Source: Zhongshania aquatica (GTDB lineage Bacteria; Pseudomonadota; Gammaproteobacteria; Pseudomonadales; Spongiibacteraceae). From it: a stretch of DNA of 64,000 nucleotides. Below, piece by piece: positions 37,969 to 47,611 of this stretch (positions are counted from its first letter, which is position 1; each line of letters begins with the position of its first letter). The DNA lies in assembly GCF_027257955.1 (NCBI RefSeq), contig NZ_JANZNQ010000013.1:43893-107892 (forward strand), read 5' to 3'. Below the pieces are notes generated by a model. That model worked only from the letters and a program-made list of their open reading frames with translations. It ran no database searches and was not told where the DNA came from. The position numbers were made by a program, and so were the translations under genes.

Positions 37969-38484
37969 TTGAGCGATAATTGGGAAACATTTGACGACGT
38001 GCCTCTTACACAAGAGACCGCACCAGATTATTTTTTGGATTATTTCTATCCCATCTACTTTTCTATCGGGATGAGAATTGCGTCTGGGTTGATGGAACCC
38101 GGCAACTTGGACCGGCATCAAACCGTCATCATGTGGATTTTGCGTTCAGAAACCTTACGTAGTGGTGAGTTGTCAGTCAGTCGTAAGGATGTTGTTAGGC
38201 TAATGACTGTTTGGTATGACATTACCAATAGCGGTGTATCACGGGCACTTAGAGCATTATCTAAGGACCCACTGAATTACATCAGCATAGAAGAATCACC
38301 AAATTCTGGCCGTGAAAAAATGATTACACTCACCCCTAAAGGCCAACAACATTGTGTGGAAATGATGGTAACTGGCCGTAAAGTCATCAAAGATGTCGTC
38401 GGCAATCTTTCGACTGAAGAAAGTAAAATGACAATCTTTATGTTCAGACGTTTAGAAGAAGAGGTTGCAAAAATAGGTAACTGA
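37969..38484 (+). CDS. MarR-family transcriptional regulator
   Basis: 171 residues. TTG start at 37969 with TAGGAG seven bases upstream; no in-frame ATG is close. Helix-turn-helix with a wing is in RALRALSKDPLNYISIEESPNSGREKMITLTPKGQQH (residues ~85-120). The pattern is MarR-like with long flanking dimer helices. Its targets and ligand are unknown; the gene has no clear divergent partner, its neighbour being a LysR gene on the other strand. Confidence 0.82.
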   Translation: MSDNWETFDDVPLTQETAPDYFLDYFYPIYFSIGMRIASGLMEPGNLDRHQTVIMWILRSETLRSGELSVSRKDVVRLMTVWYDITNSGVSRALRALSKDPLNYISIEESPNSGREKMITLTPKGQQHCVEMMVTGRKVIKDVVGNLSTEESKMTIFMFRRLEEEVAKIGN

Positions 38485-38548
38485 GGGCAGACACGCTAGC
38501 TTTCTGGCATCCGTCTTTATTGCACTGTTAATCTGATAGGCCAACTGC

Positions 38549-39397
38549 TCAGCTAACGATTTTCTGCTCAACAATAAACTGCATAAAACATCGCACACGC
38601 GCTGAGTCACGCAAATCACCGTGGGTTAGCAACCACAAGCCTGTAGACACTATGGGTGTTTTTGAAACAGCCGCCAGCTCCGGGTATTCACTGGCGGTTG
38701 CTTCTGTCATTAGCCCAAGCAAGCCCCCTTTACGCACCACCGACAATAATTGGCTATTGCAGTTTGTTCGCAGGGTGATGCGAGGATTCGGGACAAGGCT
38801 ACGAAAATATTTATCCCCATCACGTTTCCCAAACACCGCCTGCCAAACCACCCAGTTTGCATGATCAATATCGCCGTTAATCTTTGCCACGTAATCCTTT
38901 GTGCCGTAGACGTAGAGCGGAATTTGACCCAGACAACGCCCTACCAACAGCTCTGGAGGATGATCCGTCATACGAATCAACACATCCGCCTGCAGCTGAT
39001 TTAAATTAAGTTGTTCCGATGTCGCCAACACCGTGAGTTCGATATCGGGATATGCGCGCATAAACGCCGCAATCGGAGCAGAGAGATCCAACAAGGTAGT
39101 TTCGGGAATGGACACTGTCAGCGGCCCAGACAACACATCGGACTGACCTCGTATCTTGCGCTCAAAATCTAAGCAGCTACTTTCCACCGCCTCGCCCTCC
39201 GCCAAAAGACGCTCACCAGCGGTACTCAGTCGATAGCCTTTCTGTCGCCGATCAAATAGCTTCACCTTGCGCTGGTTTTCAAGCCGAGTGATGCGCCGGG
39301 ATACGGTGACATGAGTTACACCGAGCATTCTAGCGGCACTACTAAGCGATCCGGTACGCGCCAGTGCTAAGAAATAACGAATATCATCCCAATCCAT
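38549..39397 (-). CDS. LysR-family transcriptional regulator
   Basis: 282 residues. The HTH is MDWDDIRYFLALARTGSLSSA, LGVTHVTVSRRITRLEN (residues ~1-45), with a C-terminal effector domain (PIAAFMRAYPDIELTVLATSEQ, LTVSIPETT). It is divergent from the SnoaL-like gene with ~100 bases between starts, the usual LysR arrangement for controlling the neighbour. Inverted repeats in that gap (39410-39468) may be its sites. Confidence 0.93.
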   Translation of the reverse strand: MDWDDIRYFLALARTGSLSSAARMLGVTHVTVSRRITRLENQRKVKLFDRRQKGYRLSTAGERLLAEGEAVESSCLDFERKIRGQSDVLSGPLTVSIPETTLLDLSAPIAAFMRAYPDIELTVLATSEQLNLNQLQADVLIRMTDHPPELLVGRCLGQIPLYVYGTKDYVAKINGDIDHANWVVWQAVFGKRDGDKYFRSLVPNPRITLRTNCNSQLLSVVRKGGLLGLMTEATASEYPELAAVSKTPIVSTGLWLLTHGDLRDSARVRCFMQFIVEQKIVS

Positions 39398-39409
39398 CTG
39401 TACATTTCC

Positions 39410-39468
39410 TCACAGTTGGTGTGCTTTTATTGAACTAACTATAACAGATCTAATTTTGTACACTGTGA
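39410..39468. promoter_or_regulatory. Inverted repeats in the LysR/SnoaL divergent promoter
   Basis: TCACAGT at 39410-39416 and ACTGTGA at 39462-39468 are perfect reverse complements, and TGTACA copies flank them. The spacing is too wide for one protein, so perhaps two half-sites or a looped LysR tetramer are meant. Confidence 0.5.
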
Positions 39469-39496
39469 CAAATAATACTTATAAGGGTAAAACGCC

Positions 39497-39907
39497 ATGC
39501 ACAGCATATCTGACGCCCAGAATCTGGCGCTGCGCTATGCGCAGATTGTCGATGACCGGGATTTTGAAAAAATGCGCGGGATTATCAGCGACGATTTCAA
39601 GCAGCAGGGACCTAGCTGGCAATGCGAGAACGCCAGCGGATTTGTCGAGATGCTTAAGTTTTTAGAACAGACCTACAGCGCCACATTACATATGGTAGGC
39701 AATCAACTGGGCCAGTGGCATGAAGACCACTACGAAGGCGAAACCTACAGTATCGCGTCCCATATATATGAAAAGGATGGTCAGGGCCGAAAGCTAGAGA
39801 TGGCGATTCGCTATCAAGAACGCGTGGAATACATCGATGGCCGCTACTGCTATACCCGTCGCGATGTGAACATTGTTTGGAGCAGTGACCGGACTTTGAA
39901 TAACTAG
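39497..39907 (+). CDS. SnoaL/NTF2-like protein
   Basis: 136 residues of the NTF2-like cone fold: ALRYAQIVDDRDFEKMRGIISDDF, then MLKFLEQTY, LGQWHEDHYEGETYSIASH and IRYQERVEYIDGRY. Members include cyclases, dehydratases and ligand-binding proteins. It is first in a plus-strand set with an SDR and a TonB receptor, under a divergent LysR gene. Substrate unknown. Confidence 0.8.
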   Translation: MHSISDAQNLALRYAQIVDDRDFEKMRGIISDDFKQQGPSWQCENASGFVEMLKFLEQTYSATLHMVGNQLGQWHEDHYEGETYSIASHIYEKDGQGRKLEMAIRYQERVEYIDGRYCYTRRDVNIVWSSDRTLNN

Positions 39908-39947
39908 ATCGCAGCAACTCATACAAAGATTAATCAAGGATAAAAAC

Positions 39948-40862
39948 ATGAAAGTACTTATTGTTGGCGGCTCAGGCTTGGTGGGCGGCGACGCTGCCAT
40001 CTATCTAAAAAACCAAGGTCATGACGTAACGATTATGGCGCGTAAAAAGCCTGTAGCACCGATTCTAGCGGCAATGCCCTTCTTACCCTGCGACTACGTT
40101 AATGATGATGTTAGCGATGGTCGCTTGGCAGGGTTTGATTGGCTTGTGTTTGCCGCTGCTGCGGACATTCGTCAGCTTCCTTTTGATGGCAGTATCAGTC
40201 CCGAAAACTTTTACCGCAAAGTGAATGACCAAGCGGTGCCACGCTTTTTTGCCGCCGCCCGCGATGCCGGTGTAAAGCGTGCGGTGTACATCGGCACGTT
40301 TTACCCGCAAGTTGCGCCACAACAAATTGGCGTGTGCCCCTATGTTACGTCACGCAGTAACACCGATAAGGCCGTACGCGCATTGAGCACCGAGAACTTT
40401 AGTGTGTGCAGTTTGGATCTACCCTTTGTGTTAGGTCATATTCCCGGTTTAGACATACCTCACATCGGTGCTTTAGTGGCCTATGCGAGCGGCGCGCTGC
40501 CGGATCTGCCTGTATTTTCACCTAAGGGCGGCACCAACCACATCAGCTCTCGCTCAGTTGCACAGGCAACGCTAGAGGCGCTGACTAAGGGCCAATCCGG
40601 CAAGGCCTATCTTCTCGGGGATGAAAATTACAGTTGGAAGGAATATTTAGAATTGTGGTTTAACGCCACGGGCAACCCGCAAAACCTTGAGGTATCTGAA
40701 AAAGATCACCCATTGCTACCCAATATCATTATGTTTGCAGGCGCCGGCGCAACCGTAAACTACGAATCGGAAGATGCCAAACTTCTTGCTTATGATCGGC
40801 AGCAAATTCGCAAATTAGTGAAAGAGATCTCAGCGGAATATCACGCGCAGTCCACTGCCTAA
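39948..40862 (+). CDS. Extended NAD(P)-dependent SDR (epimerase-like)
   Basis: 304 residues. N-terminal Rossmann motif KVLIVGGSGLVGGDAAIYLK, a VFAAAADIRQLP segment, and the position of YxxxK is read as CPYVTSRSN, with Arg instead of Lys. Late segments HISSRSVAQATLEAL and GDENYSWKEYLEL fit the extended/atypical SDR fold. The missing Lys raises the question of whether it is an active dehydrogenase. Forty bases after the SnoaL-like gene. Confidence 0.78.
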   Translation: MKVLIVGGSGLVGGDAAIYLKNQGHDVTIMARKKPVAPILAAMPFLPCDYVNDDVSDGRLAGFDWLVFAAAADIRQLPFDGSISPENFYRKVNDQAVPRFFAAARDAGVKRAVYIGTFYPQVAPQQIGVCPYVTSRSNTDKAVRALSTENFSVCSLDLPFVLGHIPGLDIPHIGALVAYASGALPDLPVFSPKGGTNHISSRSVAQATLEALTKGQSGKAYLLGDENYSWKEYLELWFNATGNPQNLEVSEKDHPLLPNIIMFAGAGATVNYESEDAKLLAYDRQQIRKLVKEISAEYHAQSTA

Positions 40863-41011
40863 ATAGCTTCTCAGACACGCCTATAAGAGCCACTGACATG
40901 TGGCTCGTTTAAATACCAACTTATCAATCAACGACATTGTTAGAACTCTGTCGCTCTTTTAACTCGCCCCAACAATCTAGGTTTTGCACATATAATAAGA
41001 GGACGCTCACC

Positions 41012-43294
41012 ATGAAACACCATATATTGTTAAAACCCCTTTGCGCCGCAATATCACTTACCATATTAAGCGGCTTAGTTAGTAGTCACGTTTATGCACA
41101 GCAAGACAATACCCGTAAAATAAGCGCCGCCATTGAAGAGGTGATGGTGACCGCGAGGCGACGATCTGAAAACATGCAGGAAATACCGGTGTCCGTTACC
41201 GCGTTTACGTCCTCAGATATTGCTGAAATTGGCATAAGTGACATCTCTCACATTAGCGAGTTAACGCCTAACCTACTTATTCTGCCAAACTCCGGCGGCA
41301 ATGATGGTGCGCTTATCTGTATGCGCGGGCTGTGCCGCACCGACTTTACGATCACCGAAGATCCGATGGTCGGTGTATATGTTGACGGCATCTATGTGGG
41401 CAAATCCATCGGCTCACTCTTCGATGTTGCCGAGCTTGAGCGCGTAGAAGTACTCCGTGGCCCCCAGGGAACGCTGTACGGCAAAAACACCTTGGGTGGC
41501 GCGGTAATTCTGCACACCCGCAAACCCTCAGGCGAGCTAGGCGGCAAAGCCACCGTGACCGTCGGCAACTATAATCGTCTTGATACCAAGGGTTATGTTG
41601 AATTTCCCGCGAACGACCAACTGGCCGCCAACGTCTCCTTTCTCACTAAAAACCGCGACCCCTTCGTAAGGAATAGCCTTAGCGATGATCGCTGGGACGA
41701 AGACAATCAGGCACTTCATGGCGCAATGTACTGGACACCATCAGAGAAATTAAGCGTTAACTACGCCTATGACTGGCAGAAGAAACAAGAGCAACCAATG
41801 GCATCGCAACTGACATCCGCATCAGGTTGGCTGGCGGCAATGTATGGCCAAGATGTTCGCCCCAATCGGGAAGACAATGTAAGCACCTTTGGCGCTTCAC
41901 ACAGTAACGTTGACCTAAGCGCCCACGGTTTAACCATAGAATACGAACTCAACAACACCGGCACGTTTGAAGATCTCGCGGTCAAATCGATCTCCGGCTA
42001 TCGTAAAGTAGAAAACGATTTGCTCAACAATGCGACCGGCGCAAGCAGCCCGTTTATATATAACAACGATATATTCGACTACAACGCCCTGACCCAAGAG
42101 GTTCAATTAACCGGTACGGCTTTTACTGGCCTTTTCGATTTTGTCGTCGGCGTATTCTACTTTAACGAACAAGGTGACTATAGCAACGAACAAGAAATTG
42201 ATGCATTCGCTTCGCACGTCGTGCTTAACACGGAGATCGATAACACCAGCAAAGCGGTGTTTAGCGAAATTACCGCTCATCTAACAGACAAACTAGATTT
42301 AAGCGTTGGCATTCGCTACACCGAAGAAGACCGCGAACAAAATCACACACTCATCGATCTTAATTCTGGTTTTGTCGTTATGGACACCTATAACCAAACC
42401 TATTTAGGCGCACCAGAACAAATCCCCACCACTATTACAGAGAGTAATGTGTCGCCACGCCTGTCGGCGAATTATCAGTGGAATGACAACCTAATGACCT
42501 TTGCCACCTACGCCAGAGGGTTCAAAAGTGGTGGCTTTAACGCCCGCGCAAATACGCCCCTGCAATGGGGCCCCTACGATGATATGCAGGTTGATAGCTA
42601 TGAACTGGGCGTGAAATCCAACTGGTTGAAAAATCGGGTCCAATTTAATATGACCGCCTTCCACCAAAATCTAAGCGACATGCAGGCCCAGGTTAACGCA
42701 GTAGACCCAGGCAATACCCAAGGTGGATTTTCCATCGTCATCCAAAATGCGGCTGAAGCAACCATCGCCGGTGCCGAAGCTGAGCTGATTCTGCGCGTCG
42801 TTGACGGCCTAGATATCAGTGCGGGCTACGGCTACATCGATGCCCAATACGATACATTCAACTCCTTCGACATCAACACCGGTTCGGTGAGCGACATTGC
42901 CGATGATCGCGCTTTTGAGTTTAGCCCCAAGAACAGCTACAACCTCTCGCTCAACTATACGGTACCAAGCTTTACCAGTGCTGGCACACTGCGAGCGCGT
43001 TTAGACTGGTCCGGCACCAGCAAAATATACGTCACGCCAAAAATCAGCGGCAATGACGATATCAACCAAGACAGCTACAACTTGCTAAACACTCGCATCA
43101 CCTTTGACGATGTTGCCCTTGGCGACGGCATACTGGCGGTGTCAATTTGGGGGAAAAATATCACCGACGAGGAATATAAAATCGGCGGTTTTGAAGTAGA
43201 TGCAGGGGGTGGCGCACGCGTTGGTACTAACCAGTGGGGAGAGCCTCGTACTTTTGGTATTGATGTGACCTACCGATTTGGCTCGATGCTGTAG
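41012..43294 (+). CDS. TonB-dependent receptor, substrate unknown
   Basis: 760 residues from ATG 41012, after AGAGGA; the frame is open 25 codons earlier without a signal peptide. Signal peptide ends near HVYAQ. A TonB-box-like IEEVMVTARR, the plug with LERVEVLRGPQGTLYGKNTLGG and a barrel to the terminal ...VTYRFGSML. It resembles the sphingomonad-type receptors that take up sterols, aromatics or siderophores. Its partners are the SnoaL/SDR genes, so the cargo may be an organic compound. A loop has two Cys (LICMRGLCR). Confidence 0.88.
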   Translation: MKHHILLKPLCAAISLTILSGLVSSHVYAQQDNTRKISAAIEEVMVTARRRSENMQEIPVSVTAFTSSDIAEIGISDISHISELTPNLLILPNSGGNDGALICMRGLCRTDFTITEDPMVGVYVDGIYVGKSIGSLFDVAELERVEVLRGPQGTLYGKNTLGGAVILHTRKPSGELGGKATVTVGNYNRLDTKGYVEFPANDQLAANVSFLTKNRDPFVRNSLSDDRWDEDNQALHGAMYWTPSEKLSVNYAYDWQKKQEQPMASQLTSASGWLAAMYGQDVRPNREDNVSTFGASHSNVDLSAHGLTIEYELNNTGTFEDLAVKSISGYRKVENDLLNNATGASSPFIYNNDIFDYNALTQEVQLTGTAFTGLFDFVVGVFYFNEQGDYSNEQEIDAFASHVVLNTEIDNTSKAVFSEITAHLTDKLDLSVGIRYTEEDREQNHTLIDLNSGFVVMDTYNQTYLGAPEQIPTTITESNVSPRLSANYQWNDNLMTFATYARGFKSGGFNARANTPLQWGPYDDMQVDSYELGVKSNWLKNRVQFNMTAFHQNLSDMQAQVNAVDPGNTQGGFSIVIQNAAEATIAGAEAELILRVVDGLDISAGYGYIDAQYDTFNSFDINTGSVSDIADDRAFEFSPKNSYNLSLNYTVPSFTSAGTLRARLDWSGTSKIYVTPKISGNDDINQDSYNLLNTRITFDDVALGDGILAVSIWGKNITDEEYKIGGFEVDAGGGARVGTNQWGEPRTFGIDVTYRFGSML

Positions 43295-43335
43295 TTAGCT
43301 AATTTATAACTCAGTGTATTTAAAAAGATAACAAT

Positions 43336-43362
43336 TTGGCCGTCACTACCTTAGAGACGGCC
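43336..43362. terminator. Stem-loop between convergent receptor and methyltransferase
   Basis: TGGCCGTC and GACGGCCA are perfect 8-base arms with an 11-base loop, placed between two convergent stops. Confidence 0.65.
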
Positions 43363-43396
43363 ATCATAAATCACACAAACAGCAGAATATAATCCC

Positions 43397-44068
43397 TTAC
43401 GCTCGCAAATAACGCAGCACCTGCCCCTTAAATGCCGATGTTAAAAACTTGCTGGTATCTGGCTTGTGCTGAGTATGTGAATAACCCAAGGTAACCATTT
43501 TTTTACTGAAAGCGGCATGATTAAATCTAGCAGGATCAACCAAAATAACTTCACATATCGGCTTTGCATGGCGTTCGATAAAACCAGACAGCAATGCAAT
43601 GTGTTCCCGCTCATACAGCACATCAGCGCCAATGATCACATCAAACTCACCCAGACCGTCGCTCAAATCAGCCCAACCCGTGCGCAGAAAGGGAATTTTC
43701 TCCCCACTGTTTAAGCGCACATTTTCAATAAGAAAACCACCTGCTTCAGGATGAATATCCGTTGCGGTAATATCTGCATGGCGGGCATTGAGCACTAAAC
43801 TCGACAAGGCCATTCCACAGCCCACTTCTAGAATACGCTTGTCCGCAAAGGCAAACGTCGCCATCTCATTTGCCAGTACCGCGCCAGAATCCCACACCAC
43901 ACCAAACAAGGGCCACTGTGCAGATGAAATACCCAGCGCGTCGGCCTCACCCAAGTTATCGGAAAACTGTTGTTTATCGCGAAGACTGCGAACGTGGATA
44001 TCAAAACCTTGAATATCGATGGTTTGGTAACGAAAACGAACAGATTCCACACAGTGCTCCAAGAGCAT
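43397..44068 (-). CDS. Class I SAM-dependent methyltransferase, METTL21-like
   Basis: 223 residues from the ATG at 44068; a GTG at 44107 could add 13 residues. The core is ILEVGCGMALSSLVLNARHADITATDIHPEA (SAM motifs I and II), with FDVIIGADVLYE as motif IV. It is of the class that methylates lysine or N-terminal groups (METTL21-like/nicotinamide N-methyltransferase-like). The target is unknown. It converges on the receptor gene and is alone on its strand here. Confidence 0.8.
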   Translation of the reverse strand: MLLEHCVESVRFRYQTIDIQGFDIHVRSLRDKQQFSDNLGEADALGISSAQWPLFGVVWDSGAVLANEMATFAFADKRILEVGCGMALSSLVLNARHADITATDIHPEAGGFLIENVRLNSGEKIPFLRTGWADLSDGLGEFDVIIGADVLYEREHIALLSGFIERHAKPICEVILVDPARFNHAAFSKKMVTLGYSHTQHKPDTSKFLTSAFKGQVLRYLRA

Positions 44069-44557
44069 TGGCGTAAGCCCAAAGCCAAAACAGCCCAAGA
44101 CACGCACAGGCCACTATAGGCGCTTATATGCATGAAGTCTTGCACACGGTGGTAACTCGTAGATTAAGCTATAGCCCAACCATGTTTAAGGAAAATTATT
44201 ATCGGTCTTTCTTATGAGTCTTAGCTTAAATACATCACGGTAATAGCGACATACACATCGAGGAAACCCTTTGCATCGCCAATACCTAGATACTAAATGT
44301 ATCAAGGTGGTTATTAGCGCCGCTATCGTTTCCAAATTCCCGGAGCATCCCTAGCCGCGAATATGCCAGCAATAAAATAGTTAAGCGTAAGCTGCATTCA
44401 AAACTACATTTTAACGCCACAAACCGAAACACTTATCACACACGTTAGATGTGTGACTGCGTTCTCATTCGCGGATACTACGTATACTGACGACCTGAAT
44501 TAGGCGCCATGATGATTTCGAACTCAAACTCATTGCGTCTTTATCAGGTGGCCCGTT
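44069..44557. other. 489-base gap
   Basis: No gene is recognised. A short CACACA/TGTGTG hairpin lies near 44440. A GTTATG just before the next start codon resembles an attC core, but no left half was found. Confidence 0.4.
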
Positions 44558-45091
44558 ATGAATAAGCGACTTACGTCTTCCCTACTCCTAAGTTCCGCAT
44601 TTTTATCATTTGGTGTATTGGCGAACGTATCGCCTGCGTGGCATATCGACGAGCTGTCTAGTTCGACGGGCTACACAACTAGCGGTGAAAGCCAGAAAAG
44701 TCATCACTTCGGATTGGTTAAGCACAGCAACACCTGTGGTAGCGATGAGCTCATGGTCAGCTGGTCGAGTGACAGCGCAGAAATTTGGTCGCTGGCTGGT
44801 CAGACCATCACGATGGACGCAGAATTTAACGGTGTCGCTATTTCACTACCGCTAGAGGTTGTAGCCATTAAGCCGATGTCGGGCAATACCCACGAAGTGG
44901 TGATGGGGCATGTCTTTGCGAATTCTGAGTTATTAGATTTAATGCAGCATTCCGATACGGTGAATGTATTGATACCAGCCTCTAGTGATGCATCACGCCA
45001 CTTTACATCACCCGCTGATCGCTTTTCCTTGGCTGGTTTTAATGAAGCACGCGCTAAAGCAATGAGCCGCTGTAATAGTAAAAGCTCATAA
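44558..45091 (+). CDS. Exported hypothetical protein
   Basis: 177 residues with a signal peptide (~1-23, SLLLSSAFLSFGVLA). The mature part (ELMVSWSSDSAEIWSLAG, VAIKPMSGNTHEVVMGH) looks beta-rich, with CGSDE and a C-terminal SRCN pair that might form a disulfide. No family recognised. It ends at a strong bidirectional terminator. Confidence 0.7.
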   Translation: MNKRLTSSLLLSSAFLSFGVLANVSPAWHIDELSSSTGYTTSGESQKSHHFGLVKHSNTCGSDELMVSWSSDSAEIWSLAGQTITMDAEFNGVAISLPLEVVAIKPMSGNTHEVVMGHVFANSELLDLMQHSDTVNVLIPASSDASRHFTSPADRFSLAGFNEARAKAMSRCNSKSS

Positions 45092-45160
45092 TAGGTTCAG
45101 ATCCTTTTTAGCTTGTAGCTGGGTAGGCAGCTAAACGTACCGCTACCTTATTTTTCCCAT

Positions 45161-45190
45161 AAAAAAACCCGACGCGAGGTCGGGTTTTTT
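45161..45190. terminator. Bidirectional rho-independent terminator
   Basis: Stem CCCGAC/GTCGGG with a 5-base loop, flanked by seven A on the left and six T on the right. It separates the plus-strand exported gene from efp, which converges on it. Confidence 0.92.
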
Positions 45191-45206
45191 GTTACCACGA
45201 ACGTTA

Positions 45207-45779
45207 TCAAACAGGTGCTTTTGCACGTGATTTATATTCGCCGGTACGGGTGTCGATTTCGATCCAATCGTCGATCTCGCAGAAGTCGGCTACTTTAATT
45301 TCGGTACCGTTGCTCAATTTGGCGGGCTTCATAACCTTGCCAGAGGTGTCGCCACGGGCAGAGCCTTCGGTGTAAGTAATTTGACGAACGATCATGGTTG
45401 GCAAATCAACTGAAATCACTTTGCCTTCAAAGAATACCGCTTCGCAAATGTCGGTCATGCCATCAACGATGTAAGGCAATACACTTTCAATGTCGTCTTC
45501 GTTTAGTTCGTACTGGTTGTAGTCTTCGTCCATAAATACATAGACGGAATCGGCAACATAGGAATAGGTAACCGCGATACGTTCGAGGATAACCGGCTCG
45601 ACCTTGTCGTCTGTCTTGTATACGGTTTCTGTCGTTGAACCGCTCAACAGGTTCTTTAGCTTCATTTTAACAATGGCGCTGTTACGACCAGATTTAGTAA
45701 ATTCTGCTTTCTGAACCATCCAAGGCTGGCCATCGATCAAAATCACACTATTGGGCTTCATTTCTTGTGCAGTTTTCAT
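45207..45779 (-). CDS. efp: Translation elongation factor P, Arg32 type
   Basis: 190 residues, three OB/KOW-like domains. It relieves ribosome stalling at polyproline. Residue 32, at the tip of the KSGRNSA loop, is Arg, the rhamnosylated residue in the EarP pathway; the Lys type has Lys here. The earP gene is right next to it. It ends at a strong terminator, and its RBS GAAAGG lies before ATG 45779. No modification machinery of the EpmA type is in the window. Confidence 0.95.
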   Translation of the reverse strand: MKTAQEMKPNSVILIDGQPWMVQKAEFTKSGRNSAIVKMKLKNLLSGSTTETVYKTDDKVEPVILERIAVTYSYVADSVYVFMDEDYNQYELNEDDIESVLPYIVDGMTDICEAVFFEGKVISVDLPTMIVRQITYTEGSARGDTSGKVMKPAKLSNGTEIKVADFCEIDDWIEIDTRTGEYKSRAKAPV

Positions 45780-45832
45780 AGGTTTTTCCGAAAGGAGATT
45801 GAGTTAAGCCAGCAACTTTTTTTGGCTGCGTA

Positions 45833-46972
45833 TCATACCGAATTTAGGTAAAACTGCACTAGCGATTCTGCAAGATTATTTTGTCCTTCTATATGACGGC
45901 ACCACTGCTCCGCATGGCCCGTCAAATCTAGCTCTCCGCTTAATAGGGTAGAATTGCCGACCGGCGGCTCCCCATTATTCCACGCATGCCAGCAGGAAAC
46001 TAAGGCGGAGCGGCACTGAGCACTCAAGCCAGCGGAATATACCTCTAAAAAGGCGTCTAACTTTACTAAATGCGCAGCATCCTGCTGAGGATAGATATGC
46101 CAGAGAAAGGGTCGGCCAGCCCATTGAGCGCGAACAAAGGAGTCTTCGCCCCTGACCACGTTAAAATCGCAGCTCCACAGCAGCAAGTCATAGTCATTCT
46201 GACTGAGGAAGGGAATGAATTGGATGCTGACTTGACCACGCCGATAGACCACACCAAGAACATAGTCATCTCGTCCCAGCCAGGCACAGACACTAGCGCC
46301 AATACGTCCCTCTGGCACCACTATGTGATACGACGTCTCACCTTCGCTAAGTGTATTTAACCATAGCGCGAGGGCGGAATTTTCATAACAGAATAGCGAC
46401 AGAAGCGCGGCATTGGGGTCGGGATTGACGCCAATACGTTCTAGAAACTGGTGCCGAGATGAATCGCACTGTTGAAATGAACGGCGTCTGGCGATTAAAC
46501 CTGCCTCGCGAAGGAGACCACCCGTATCCGGCCTAAAACCTGGAAAAAAGAAGTATTTTTGCAGCCCATTGGGCTGTGGCGAAGGCAGGCCATTACACCC
46601 ACCTACCCAGTCTTCTGCGCTTAGGTATTCTAAATTCAGCCAACAGGATTTTACTTCCCTCGCCGCCATTGCAGCGATGTAAGCCGGCGGCAACTGGCAA
46701 CCAAAGGTCTCTAACACCACATCAGCTGGGGCGACTTCTGGCCATATTGACGGCCAATAATTGACAGACACCCCCTGAATTAATGTTGGCGTAGAATTAG
46801 ACAGCGTTATGCCATCAGCGGCGCAGAGTCGATTAAAGGTGTCGAGATCGTCGACCCACAAACGCAGATTACAGTCGTATTCAGCCACCAATAGTTTGGC
46901 CAGCCGCCAACACACACCTACGTCTCCGTAGTTGTCGACAACGTGACAGAATATATCCCAACGTGTACGCAA
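45833..46972 (-). CDS. earP: EF-P arginine 32 rhamnosyltransferase
   Basis: 379 residues, the EarP length. It transfers rhamnose from dTDP-rhamnose to Arg32 of EF-P. The GT-B fold starts IFCHVVDNYGDVGVCWRLAK, with the catalytic aspartates at 13 and 17; the late FNVVRGEDSFVRAQWAGRPF holds the conserved Glu. It uses a TTG start. It is just upstream of efp on the same strand with 53 bases between, fitting the usual pair. Confidence 0.94.
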   Translation of the reverse strand: MRTRWDIFCHVVDNYGDVGVCWRLAKLLVAEYDCNLRLWVDDLDTFNRLCAADGITLSNSTPTLIQGVSVNYWPSIWPEVAPADVVLETFGCQLPPAYIAAMAAREVKSCWLNLEYLSAEDWVGGCNGLPSPQPNGLQKYFFFPGFRPDTGGLLREAGLIARRRSFQQCDSSRHQFLERIGVNPDPNAALLSLFCYENSALALWLNTLSEGETSYHIVVPEGRIGASVCAWLGRDDYVLGVVYRRGQVSIQFIPFLSQNDYDLLLWSCDFNVVRGEDSFVRAQWAGRPFLWHIYPQQDAAHLVKLDAFLEVYSAGLSAQCRSALVSCWHAWNNGEPPVGNSTLLSGELDLTGHAEQWCRHIEGQNNLAESLVQFYLNSV

Positions 46973-47007
46973 ATGAGTGTCCGATACAGAGTGATGGTAA
47001 GTATGCT

Positions 47008-47457
47008 TTAGGCCTCAGGTAATTTCCGTATAGTTGAGGTAAAGCTAGTTAAAACACGGCCCTCTTGTTTTAGCAGCCCTCGCGTAAATCCCATACGACC
47101 AGTTTCCTGAATTAACTCTACTTCCGCCAGCAGGGGTACGCCGACCGTACCACCGGCAACATACTGCAAGTTCATATCAATGATGACAACCCGCCCCAGT
47201 GCCACACTCCGATTAACATACAGCGGCAAATATAAAACTTGTTCAGCGCGAGCCGCCAGAAATCCGCCATGAAGCCCGTTCTGGCCATTTTGACTGCCAG
47301 AGTTCGTTTCAAAAAGCGCTTCGGCCTTGCCGGCGGCAACTTTACGAAATTGATAGGGGTCCAGTCGAGCATCGAAACTGTCGCCTTCTGGCATGGACAT
47401 CGCCATCCAATCGGACGATTCGACATTGGGGAAATAGATGGGATCCGCACCACTCAT
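47008..47457 (-). CDS. Hotdog-fold thioesterase (PaaI/DUF4442-like)
   Basis: 149 residues with GLHGGFLAARAEQVLYLPLY, in which HGG is the PaaI-family acyl-CoA site, and a beta sheet GRVVIIDMNLQYVAGGTVG. It would hydrolyse acyl-CoA thioesters or bind them. It precedes an enoyl-CoA hydratase-like gene on the same strand. Substrate unknown. Confidence 0.78.
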   Translation of the reverse strand: MSGADPIYFPNVESSDWMAMSMPEGDSFDARLDPYQFRKVAAGKAEALFETNSGSQNGQNGLHGGFLAARAEQVLYLPLYVNRSVALGRVVIIDMNLQYVAGGTVGVPLLAEVELIQETGRMGFTRGLLKQEGRVLTSFTSTIRKLPEA

Positions 47458-47611
47458 GGCTATTTAGGTTCTCAGTATCAAAACCGGAAAGGTAGCACAA
47501 TCACAGCGAACATTGCGCGGGCTAATTAAGCAGAAACGAAAAGACGGGAATTTTTATGGGTGCCTCGGAATCCCCTAAGATCGGCACCCGTAAATGACAC
47601 AGAGCGGCGGA

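Noticed and set aside
44540..44563. GTTATG core just before the exported hypothetical gene
   Set aside because: No matching left core or pairing arms found in the 489-base gap, so probably coincidence.
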